Source: Chimonanthus salicifolius
Lineage: Eukaryota; Streptophyta; Magnoliopsida; Laurales; Calycanthaceae
Direction of reading: 5' to 3'
NCBI GenBank assembly: GCA_013350335.1
Contig: CM023535.1
Location: forward strand, 25,078,617-25,142,616
Length of the DNA: 64,000 bases
Shown here: positions 25,001-37,000 of the stretch, in pieces
Layout of the letters: every line of letters begins with the position of its first letter
Position numbering within the stretch: position 1 is the stretch's first letter
Made by a program: the position numbers and the translations under genes
Notes under the pieces: model-generated
Database searches by the model: none
Seen by the model: the letters and a program-made list of their open reading frames with translations, nothing else
What the model was told of the DNA's origin: nothing

Positions 25001-28000
25001 GCAGCTGAAAATTAGCACATCTCACAAACTACATTACCAGCATTTCAAGTGTAGATTATGAGTCCCTTTATCCATAAATGTGGGTGTACACATTTCTTTA
25101 TTTTCTCTATTTTTCTTCCTTCTAAACAAGTGCAAGCATCGCCTTTGGGCAAACAAATGTTCCCCAGTGTCAGTACTCCATACACATTTCTAATAACATC
25201 GAGTGCATTTATTTATAAGTCATAATTTAAGAACTCATCATGTTGACTTGGAATTAAGTCTTGAGATGAGCATAATTAAAGTCGACTCAATGTGAAACAA
25301 CTTGACTTTAAAAGAAGAAGACATTGAATTGGGTTGAAAACTCAATGCAGTTGAATCAATGTCAATTTTGGAAATCTTATGACTGCATGTTTAATCAGAA
25401 GGAAGAGTTTATTTCATAATCTTTCTTAATTATTTAGACTACACAATGGATTAGAGGGATGCATATTATATATTATCATCCAAGGTGGAAGTGGTATACA
25501 AGAGCTATATTTCGTAAAAGATAAGACCAAACAAGTCCTCCGTCTCAAATTGTATCAAAGATGGAAGTGATTCTGTTAACAAGGTCTCCTTGTCTAACGC
25601 TTGTTTTGCTAATACCTTTGTTATTCCTTGCATCCTGTCTGCTTCAAAGAATGATATTCACTTCAGCACTTAAAACCCTGATTTAAACAGATAAAGAAAG
25701 CATCTCTCATGAATCTTGACCATCTGTTCGTGCACGGCACATTCTCAAGCATTTGCATTTAAAGTCACCTAGACGGAGCCGTTTCGATACAAGTTGAGGT
25801 CTAAGGAGAAAAATCTAAATGGAGCCTTCTTGGTATTTAATATATTATTATAAGTAATATTTAATTAAAATTTTAATTATATAAAAAAAATTATCTAAAA
25901 TCTATTTTTCTTGCTTTTTGAGATGCAAAAATACTAATTAATTTTTTTTTTCGAATAGTTACTAATTAAATTTTTGTATTCAAGTTTTGTTAAAATATCA
26001 TTTTCAATTGATTATATAGCTAATTCACTTAATCTATTATTAATTTTGGTTTTACGGTGGTAGGTGGAACGGTAATAAGTTAGGGTTTTGCGGTGGTAGG
26101 TGGAACAGTAAAAAATTCTGAAATCTTAGGACCCGTTTTTATTTCCATCATAATACGGTAAGTTCGAAAATTCCTAAATTTTGGGCCCCCTTAAACGGGG
26201 CCTAAAGCGGCCACTTTTTTTTGCTTACAGCTTCAGCCGGGCCTGCTCCTACAATTAGGTTACCCACATGGGTGTAGCTCAACCGGTTGCCTCCCTCCTC
26301 AGGAAGCGGGAGGTTGAGGGTTCGACCCCCAATGGCCTAACCTTGGTGTGCCCTAGGGGTAGTGGGCTCACCCGTGGGCGTTTTACACTAGGTATCCCAC
26401 GGTTTCCCATACGTAAATTTAAAAAAAAAAAAGTCTCCTATAATTAGGTTTCCAAAACAATTTTTTCTGAATAGCTATGAAGTTCCTCTATATGTCCTCA
26501 CATTTACTAAGATCCTAATTATGGACACTAAAAATCCTAGCGAACTATCATGATCCAGATTGCCAGAATGCATGATCTGGAAAATAGAACCACATAACTG
26601 TTGTGGGACCCAATGTGACCCATTGATGCCTATTTCGGCAAGTCAACTATAAAGATGTATGATTGGTTGTAGATAAGCATGATGATTGTATTTTCCTTAT
26701 TTGGCCACCTTAATTGGCTCCGTTTCTATTATTTATACTTGTATCATCCTCTAAGAGGAGACACATCAATATACATTTCAGAGAATAATTATTCTCCTTT
26801 TTTTTTCTTTTTTCTTCATTATTCGAAATCTACATGGGATCAGCTAGGACGTTTCTCTGGTCGCTTTCAGAGATTTTTTCTTGTTCCGTTTTACTATTCT
26901 TTGTTGGATTTCAGGTCTTCTTTACTTGATCTCGACGGACACCTGTAGCGGGCTCTCCTTCCCTTGCCTTCCCTTGTTTTGAAGGCCCCTGTGTGTTTCA
27001 TTCACAGCTCAGACTCATTAAGGAGTCCCCTGTGCACTTTTCTGCAGCGGACGAAAACCCCTCTTCTGGGTTTCCGGTTTCGATCCAAGTGGATCTTCCC
27101 TCGTTGCACCATCTCTCGACACATGTGGAGTTGCCCCTGGCCCCTCTTCCATCGCCTAAGGTTGACCTCCCATTTCAGTCAACGGTGGGGGCCCCTGGAT
27201 GATCCTTCCTACTCGCTGCTCTACTCACATGGGAGTTTTTTTTGGATTTTCTCCCTAGATCTGCGATCTTCTGCTGCCCCAACTCCCATCTGTTGGTGTC
27301 GCCCCTCCTTGTTGCATAACTCACTCTTGACTGATCGTGATTTCATTAACAGTGGGCCCTATTTTAGCTTCTTCCAAATCGACATTTTCCAGATCTGACT
27401 GTTTTGGCTTAGATCTGTTACCTTGGATCTTTGCTCTCCCTCCAACAGCCACTATTGGTTTCGCCCATCCCTTCTTATCACATCGGACTAGCTTGCAGCT
27501 CCTTTTGCCTTCGTGGGGACCACTTCTCAGCATTCTTTCTTTGATTGCCACGCCTACAGCTGCAGTTCTGCTCGGCCATTTTTAGTGCTCCTACGATTGT
27601 GTATGCCCTTCTAGTTCAGGATCATGGCTGAGGAACCACCAAAGAAACAGACTTCTAGGGGCTCTTCTTCCACTGCTTCTTTTCCAGATTTTATCTCCTC
27701 TGGGCCTCAGCAGATTGGCAAGATCACCACTATCTTATTGAATGATACCAATTATTTTCAATGGTCTTATTCCGCCCGTATGTTTCTTGATGCCAAACAA
27801 TTGTCCGATTTTATTAATGGCACTTCCACTGAACCGGCCAGACTGAACCTACATATTTGAAACATTTGTTACCTGATTTGTTTTCAGATTTAGATGACTT
27901 GGAGTTTAAATGTAACTCGTGCATTTTAGCCAAGAGTCACCGTGTATCTTATCCTTTAATAAATAAAAGTATCACTCCCTTTACATTAATCCATTTTGAT

Positions 28001-31000
28001 GTTTGGGGACCCTCTCCCATCTCTCTCTTCTAGCATTCGTTGGTTTGTAACTTTTGTAGATGATTGTACCCGTATGACCTGGCTTTACCTGATGAAAAAT
28101 AAATATGAGGTGTTTACAATCTTTCAGATTTTTCATACAATGATCCAGACTCAATTTTCAGCTAAACCGAGAATAATCCGCTCGGACAATGGTGGAGAAT
28201 ACGTTAACCAAGAATTTCGGAGCTATTTTCAGACTCACAACATTATTCATGAAACCACTTGTCACCAAACACCTCAACAGAATGGTATTGCCAAACGAAA
28301 GAACAGGCATATTTTGGAAACAGCTCGGGCTCTCCTTATTGGCGCCCATGTCCCTCGAAGTTATTGGGACGATACAGTTGTTACAGCTATCTATTGCTTA
28401 ACTGTATGCCTTCTAAAGTCTTGAAGTTTCAGACTCCACTTCAAGTCCTCTCACAGCATGGACTGCTGCCCTCAGTGTTGATGCTTACTCCTCGTATCTT
28501 CGGATGTGTTACCTTTGTTCATCTTCATAAAAATCAACGTACTAAGCTTGATCCATGTGCTATTCGCTGTATTTTTTTAGGGTATGCCACACATCAGAAA
28601 GGGTACCGTTGCTACAATCCTTCCACCCAACGCACTTATATTACTATGGATGTCACTTTCCTGGAGTCTGAAACATTCTTTCCTGCCCCGATACCCAATT
28701 CCCCTCTTCAGGGGGAGATATCGAGTGAAGAGCAAAATTGGACAGAGCAGAACTGGACAGGTGGTGACAACATGGACATTAGATCGGTACATGAGGAAGA
28801 CCAACCGACTGAAGACCAACCAGGTTTACATGAGGAAGACCGCCCGGCTGCTCTTCTTGGAAATGAACCTGAAGAACCCCCCTCTCATTCTCCAGTACCA
28901 GCCGATCGATCCCTTGAGAATATCCCGGACGTAAGCTCTCCTACTACTTTATCTGTCAATATATATGATACCCCTGTTGGTTCTCAATTACCTCGAAGGC
29001 ATAATCGTAGAAAACCACGGGATCGGTATTCCTCGGAGTATAAGGTGAAGAAATCCAAATATCCGATCGCAAATCACGTATCATCTCAGAAATTATCAGA
29101 ATCTTTCAAGACATTTGTGCATCAGTTGTCCTCTATTCATGTTCCCAGTGGAATACAGGAAGTTGTAATAGATCTAAAGTGGACCCGGACAATAAAAGAA
29201 GAAATGGAGGCGCTACAGAAAAATCAGACATGGGATCTGGTTCCGCTCCCAAAAGAAAAGAAGCCAGTAGGATGCAAATGGGTCTTCTCTATTAAATACA
29301 AGGCAGATGGATCTATTGAAAGATACAAGGAAAGACTGGTGGCGAAGGGGTATACGCAGACTTATGGCATTGACTATCAGGAAACTCTCTCTCTAGTAGC
29401 AAAACTGAATACTGTCAGGGTACTACTATCCCTTGTAACCAATCTAAATTGGTCGTTACGTCAGTTTGACGTAAAGAACGCCTTTCTCCATGGTGAACTA
29501 AATGAGGAAGTATACATGGACATTCCGCCAGGATATACTATACCCTCATAGTTTGGGGTTGTGTGTAAATTGCATAAAGCATTGTATGGCTTGAAGCAAT
29601 CACCCCGTGCCTAGTTTGGACGGTTTAGTTTGGCTATGAGAAATTATGGGTTTAAACAGAGCAATTCCGATCATACTTAGTTCCTGAAGCACCGAAGTGG
29701 AAAGGTAACAGCATTGATAATTTATGTTGATGATGTGATAATTACAGGAAATGATGTGAAGGAGATTTCTCGACTCCAGGAGTATTTGGCAACTAAATTC
29801 GAAATTGAAGATCTTGGAGGACTCAAGTATTTTCTGGGTATTGAGGTAGCTCGGTCAAAGCAAGGACATATTTCTATCCCTAAGAAAATATGTGTTGGAC
29901 TTACTTTCTGAAACAGGAATGCTTGATTGTAAGCCTGCTGACACTCCAATTGTTCAAAATCATCATCTAGGGTGAGTATCCTGATCAGGTACCTACGAAT
30001 AAAGAGAGATATCAAAGGTTAGTTGGAAAACTAATTTATTTGTCACATACACGACCGAATATTGCTTATGCTTGTTAGCATAGTAAGTCAATTTATGCAC
30101 TGCCCTAGTGAGGATCACATGAATGCCGTTGTTCGAATTCTTCGATATTTGAAGTCGGCACCGGAGAAGGGACTTTTATTCTCAAAGAATAATCATCTAG
30201 ATATCAGTGGTTACACAGATGCAGATTAGGCACGAAGTATTACAGACAGGAGATCTACCTCAGGTTATTTTACCTTTGTGGAAGGTAACCTAGTCACTTG
30301 GAGGAATAAGAAACATAAGGTAGTAGCACTGTCTAGTGCAGAAGCTGAATTTCGAGGAATGACCAAAGGCCTCTGTAAACTCCTTTGGCTAAAGAAGCTA
30401 CTTACAGAAATGGGTTATGTACCCAACTCTACAATGAGTTTACTCTGTGACAACAAGGCGGCCATAGATATTACTCATAATCCAGTTCAACATGACCGCA
30501 CAAAACATGTGGACGTGGATCGACATTTCATCAAGTAAAATCTCGAGGCCAATATTGTTCAGTTTCCGTTTGTTAAATCTGAAGACCAACTGGAGGACAT
30601 GCTAACTAAGGCAGTTTCTAGTAAAGTATTCTACAACTCACTCAACAAGTTGGGCATCGGAGACATCTATGCACCAACTTGAGGGGGAGTGTTGACATGA
30701 GTTGTCAATTAGGAATCAATTACCGTAATTGTAGGGATTACGGTTATGTATTGTATAACCTAATTTATTGTATAACTTGTGAGAATTCCCTATAATAGCT
30801 CACTTATATCGGCTATATAAGGGACACCTTGTATAAGGTCATTTGTGGAGAAATATACAGAATTCATATTTTTGACACATATCGCACTTGGAAAGCAAAT
30901 AACTCCTTGGTCCAGTCATGGCTTCTTCACTCCATGGAGGATCATATTCGTGGGATTGTTTATACTTCTTCCGACGGCCAAGGATATGGGATACTATTAA

Positions 31001-34000
31001 AGCCCTATACTCTGATGGAGATAATTCGGCTCGCCTATATGAATTATATCAGACCGCATCTCATCTTCGACAGGGGGAGCTCTCGTTGATTCAGTACTAT
31101 TCTAAGTTGCAGACATGTTGGCTCGAGTTGGATCAACTTGAATCTGTGCAGTTTGTGGACCCTGCTGATGTTGTTCTCTATAACCAGTTCCTCAATCGAC
31201 GAAGGACATTTGAGTTCTTGGCTGGGTTTGAGCCTATTCGGGCCCAACTACTTGGGCAACGTCCCCTTCTCTCTCTGGAAGAGGTATACTCTGCCTTGCT
31301 TCGAGATGATAGGCATCGCCTGGTTATGACTTCTATGCCAGTTGAACGATCTGCCTTGGTGATCACTCTTCCTTCCATGCCTCTTATCGCTCGTGGGACT
31401 TCTGGTTCTCATGGAAAGGATCCTACTTCTGACCTTCGTCGTGACACCAAAGGTCCCCGTAAGAAGGGGTCTTAGTTATGCACTTATTGTAAAATGAGAA
31501 ACAATTATGTTGACTCATGCTACAAACTACATGGTCGTCCAAAGCAAGCAACTGTCTCCGTTGCCTCGCCTGTTACCTCCTCTTCTGATGTGGTTAGTGA
31601 CGGTACCCCAATCACTCATCAGGACTTTAACATGGATCGCCTTCAACCCACAGAGGTCTTCAATGTTGTCTCATCCACTTCAGGTACTCAGTCCTTTGCC
31701 AATCATGCCTTTTCTCACTATTGGATCATCGATTCTGGGGCAACTGATCATATGGCGGGTATGTCTAACCTTTTCTCTTCCCTTTCTCCTGTCTTTTATG
31801 GTTAAGTGAAATTAGTTAATGGTTCCTATACTACCATTGCTGGAAAAGGGACCATTCTGCTCTCTTCCGCCATGTACCTTCCCTCTGTGTTACATGTTCC
31901 TCATTTATCCTGTAATTTACTTTTTGTCAGTGCCCTCACTGAACAACTTCATTGCTCAGCCACCTTTTTTCCATCTCATTGTGTTTTTCAGGATCTGATC
32001 ATGAGGCAGGTGATTGGTAGTGGTCGTGAAGCTAGCGGCTTATACCTTATGGATTGTCCAGCTGGGGCTTCTGCTGCATGCTCTACTTCGTCCTCGTCTG
32101 ATGTGTAGTTATGGCATTGCCGGCTCGGACATCCCTCTGATTTTGTCTTAAAGAAACTTGTTCCCTATTTATCATTTAAACATTTTGAGTGTACACCTTG
32201 CCAATATGGCAAAAATAGTAGAACTTCTTTTCTTCCGTCTATGAATAAATGCGCTTCTTTTTTATTTTCTATTATTCATTCTGATATGTCGCAATCACCC
32301 TCTATTTCTCGTACTGGTTTTCGGTACTTAGTGTCATTTATTGATGATTATTCTCGCCTAACATAGATTTATATCATGAAACATAAGTCTGAAGTGTTTG
32401 ATCATTTTCGCATTTTTTATAATTGGGTTGTTACACAATTTGTTCTAAAATTAAAAAATTTCGTAGCGATAATGGGGGAGAATATTTATCTCACTGTTTG
32501 TCAAATTTCTACAAGAAAATGGTGTTAAATCCCAACTGTCTTGTGCCTCTACACTACAACAAAATAGTGTAGCTAAACGAAAAAACAGACACCTTCTTGA
32601 GGTCGCTAGGTCACTTCTCTTTACCATGCATGTCCCACAGTCATATTGGCCAGAGGTTGTTCTAACTGCTTGTTATCTTATACACCGCATGCCATCTCGA
32701 GTGTTGTTGGACAAATCACCCATTGATGACCTCTCCACTCATAAGCATATTTCTCTTCTTCCCTTACATACTTTTGGATGTTCCTGCTTTGTTCACCAAT
32801 TCTTCAGTGAATAACTTTCTCCCTGTGCTGTGAGATGTGTTTTTTTGGGCTATTCCCCATCCCATAAAGGCTAAAAGCGTCTTGATCTTGTTACTGACAA
32901 AACATGTGTCTATGGATGTCACCTTCTTTTGAGACTGTCCCTTACTTCTCCTCACCATCTGTCTCTTCACCTTCTCCGGTTCTTCCTCTCCTCCCTCCTG
33001 GCTTGAGTCCTCCTAGCTCTAATGTGAATCCTAATAGCTCTGAAAAGCCAACTCTAGTATATCAACACAGACGGACCAGACTTCCACTCTCCGACAACAC
33101 CACCACGTCATCTATTCCTGGTCCAAATCCTTCTCCTGCTAATGCATCTGATCTTCCCATTGCACTCCGGAAAGGTAAACGTACTTGTACCTCTCATCCA
33201 CTTGACCATTTTGTGTCTTATCATGATGTTTCCCCTGCCTATCACAGTTTTCTTACAGCTTTAGACAGCATTAAGATTCCCAAAAGAGTTGAAACTGCCC
33301 TTCGTGATCCCTCTTGGATGGCAACCATGGAATAGGAACTCAAAGCCTTTGAAAAGAATCACACATGGACATGGTTCCCCTACCTCAAGGGAAGACTCCA
33401 GTCGGGTGTAAATGGGTCTTCACTTTAAAACATAATCCGGATGACTCCATAGCTCGGTATAAAGTTCGTCTTGTTGCCACAGGATTCACACAAACTTATG
33501 TGGTGGACTATCAGGAAACCTTCTCTCCTGTGGCCAAGATTACTTATGTTCGCATACTGATTTCCATTGCCACCGCCTATGATTGGCCGTTGCATCAGTT
33601 AGATGTGAAGAATGCCTTCCTTCATGGTGATCTCCACGATGACATTTATATGCTCCCACCACCGGGGTTTGTTACTCAGGGGGAGCCACACTCCGTCTAC
33701 AAACTCAGAAAAGCTCTTTATGGCCTCAAGCAGTCTCCAAGCGCATCGGTTTGACTTGTTTAGCAGTGCACTATTGCCTTATGGTTTCTCTAGATGTCAG
33801 ATGAATTATTCAGTTTTTATCTACCGTCTTCACTCTATGGTCATGATTCTAGTGGTGTATATTGATGACATTGTCCTCACTGGTAATGATGCTGGTGTCA
33901 TCTCTTCCTTCAAAGCATATCTGCGACGCACATTTGATATAAAATATTTGGGATTGTTGCGTTACTTTTTGGGCATTGAAGTCGTTCGGTCTTCAGAGGA

Positions 34001-37000
34001 CTCTCTTTATCTCAGCACAAGTATGCTCTTGATCTCCTTTAGGATGCTGACTACTCTGGGTGCAAACCTGCTGACACTCCATTAGATGTCAACACGAAGC
34101 TCTCAGCATCAGATGGGACTCTTCTTGACACTCCTTCCTTCTATCAGAAGTTGGTCAAAAAATTGATTTATCTCAATATCACACGACCAGATCTATCATA
34201 TGCAGTTGGTGTGATTAGTCAGTTCATGCACGAGCCACAGGACACCCATCTACGTGATGTCTTCCGCATCCTTCGCTATCTTAAAGCTCATCCAGGTGGG
34301 GCTTGTTCTTCGTACAACAGTCTTCCTTCTCTGTTCGGGGATATTGAAATGCCATTGGGCTAGCTCTCCAGATGATTGTCGTTCCACCACTGATTAATGT
34401 GTCTTTTTGAGTTCTCATTTAGTTGACTGGCATAGTAAGAAACAGCCGATTGTTGCTCGCTCCAGTGCTGAAGCTGAGTACCATGTGATGGCAAATACTA
34501 CAACTGAGCTTGTTTGGGTCATACAGTTTCTTAAAGAGTTGGGTTTTGCTCCTAGTGCACCTCTCGTTATGTTCTAGTGACAATCAGGCAGCTATCAACA
34601 TCGCCTCTAATCCAGTCTTTCATGAGTGAACCAAGCACATTGAAGTTGATTGTCACTTTCTTCGATAACATATTTCTGAAGGCCAACTTGTCACTCCCCA
34701 TGTACACTCTAAAGATCAATTGGCAGATATCCTGCCAAAGTATGTTCCCCATCAACAACTTGCTTCGGATATTGGCAAGTTGGTCATGTTAGACATCTTC
34801 GAGCCAGCTTGAGGGGGAGTGTTATGGGACCCAATGTGACCCATTGATGCCTATTTTGGCAAGTCAACTGTAGAGATGTATGATTGAATGTAGATAAGCA
34901 TGATGATTGTATTTTCCTTATTTGGCCACCTTAATTGGCTCTGTTTCTATTATTTATACTTGTATCATCCTCTAAGAGGAGACGCATTAATATACATTTC
35001 AGAGAATAATTATTCTCCTTTTTTTCTTTCTTTCTTTCTTCATTATTCGAAATCTACAATAACCAGTAATAGGTCATATGTATAACTTGTGATCCAGATT
35101 GTCCAAACCCAACAGCAAGATCACTGGAATTGGAGACTCGGGTGTTCTTTTTTTTTTTTGAGCGGTAGAGAAGAAAATTCATTAAAAAAAGAACGAGATA
35201 CAAGGAAAACAAAAGACAAAGCAAAGCAAAAGAAAGAAACAAAGGGCCTAAGAGAGATAGGCCAAAACAAATAACAAGAACAAAGAACCAAAAAGGAGCA
35301 CCCTATACACAAACAACTATCCTCCCGATAAATGGAACACTCCCGAGATCAGCCCTTCCACCCGGGTGTTCTTTCTGGAACTGAAGGTCCAAGATTCTGA
35401 AGCATGACTCCATATCACTGGAAAATGAACCAGAGTGCACTAAATCATGTCTTCAAATAAACTCAAACAGGAAATTTTTTATGCAACCATTCACATTATA
35501 ATGCTCCAATCACAAATTGGACATCTGTTATAAGCAGCCAGGGTACTAATCCTACTCCAAGTTCAAAATGCAACAATATAAGAAAGTCATGGGAAAAAGA
35601 CTAAAAGCAGGTGAGCAAATTTTCCAATATCAACATCTAGCAAACCAAGAACTCCATAAAGTTAATCAAAGAATTAAGGAAATAAAATTACTGTCTCACT
35701 TGTTGTCTAAGAGAAAACAGAGAATAAGAACAGCAATTTCTTGACATAAATCTTCAAGAGGATGAAAGGCAGCATCACCTGAGATACTAGATGACATGAA
35801 GACGTATACATGGATAACTCTAATTACAGTATTACATCACTTTCTAAAAGAAAGTAGATGCCTAAAGCCCTTAGTGCAGAACATAATGATAACACCAGAA
35901 AAAAAGAAATATTAAGATAACTTGGAAAATCAAGTATACTACTTAATTCCTCATCCTATTTTTTCCCATCAAATGAAAGCACAACCAGACATGCCCATCA
36001 TTGGTGCTTGCTAATTATAACATTTTCCATCTCTTTCAAGTTAGTTTGCTTAAGCATTCCTCTAACTTCTACCACCTCTCTTTGCTGCTACTCTAATTCA
36101 AATGTTGACATTGACAATCCACTCAATAAGATGTAATCATTTTTTCTTCCTCTAGCATTTTGAGCTTTCCAAAAGAGAAAGTGGAAAGATATTACCAAAA
36201 AAAGGTAATTTGAGGAGAACATTACAACTGTAAATGTGTCTATTGGGATACAGAACATTCACTAGGTGGAGCCCCCCATCCAAAAAAATACTCCAGTCTG
36301 CTCATTAAGTGGCCCATACATGCAATAAAAAGGGATAGCTGATGGGAAATAATTACTGGCCCCACTTGATGAATGGCTAGGATCCTGCATATGTTCTGCT
36401 GAGATCAGACTCCGTTCATTTTGTTCTCTCTTTCTTAATTCACTAGATTAGTTCTTTTCATTGTTCTTCTAAACAGAGAACAAACTTCTACCATGAATAA
36501 ACAATTCAACCAGGGCATCGGCCTAGAAAATCTTACCAGCGGCGGGTCTATCTAAAATAAGACCAGATATGTGGGAAATCTCAATAATGGCTTCCTCCCT
36601 ACTCAACTAGAATGGCTAGATCCTGCTCCTGTCATCTCTGCTACATCATTCAACAACAATTCCCTTTCAGATTTGTTCTTTCCTTTCTCATTCAACCTCA
36701 CCCCACCCCCCTTCCCATCCTCTCGCAATTTTTCCGCTCTTCGGTTTGAAATACATATTTTCATTCAAACCTTCTGCCATCAGATTTACTGAGACGAACA
36801 GCAATTGCTTCGAATATAAGAAAAGTGTGGAGTTCATTAGAGAAGATGGGTTGTAGATGAGATTGAAATTCATACCCGATGATTTGTGATCATCATCAGA
36901 AACATCTTCATCAGAGTCGTTCTTGTGTTCAGATTCGACCATCTTAAAACGTTCGATCTTTCCACATACTTTCTTATGAGCTCTTCGGTGCTTTGCATTT

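Larger units (their letters stand above)
27857..30877 (+). mobile_element. 5'-truncated copia element E nested in element D
   Basis: It runs from the GAG-pre-integrase region to a 3' LTR (30690-30877) preceded by the GAGGGGGAG polypurine tract. It has no 5' LTR, gag or protease. CATAT occurs on both sides (27852-27856 and 30878-30882). Flanking D gag text resumes immediately after it. Confidence 0.85.
26599..35058 (+). mobile_element. Ty1/copia element D in intron 2
   Basis: Complete ends: 5' LTR 26599-26834, 3' LTR 34820-35058 and a perfect 5-bp target duplication ATAAC (26594-26598 and 35059-35063). The LTRs differ by roughly nine substitutions plus poly-T length, so the insertion is not recent. 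It lies in antisense orientation to the host gene. Its gag is split by a second copia element (27857-30877) and its pol carries several stops and frameshifts. Confidence 0.95.

Noticed and set aside
26271..26335. A tRNA gene
   Set aside because: It has A and B boxes, but no acceptor-stem pairing, a long unrelated 3' body, poly-A and a target duplication, so it is a SINE.
36571..36792. A 73-codon plus-strand gene near exon 2
   Set aside because: It is antisense to the intron 2 / exon 2 boundary, with no motif or coding-like composition.
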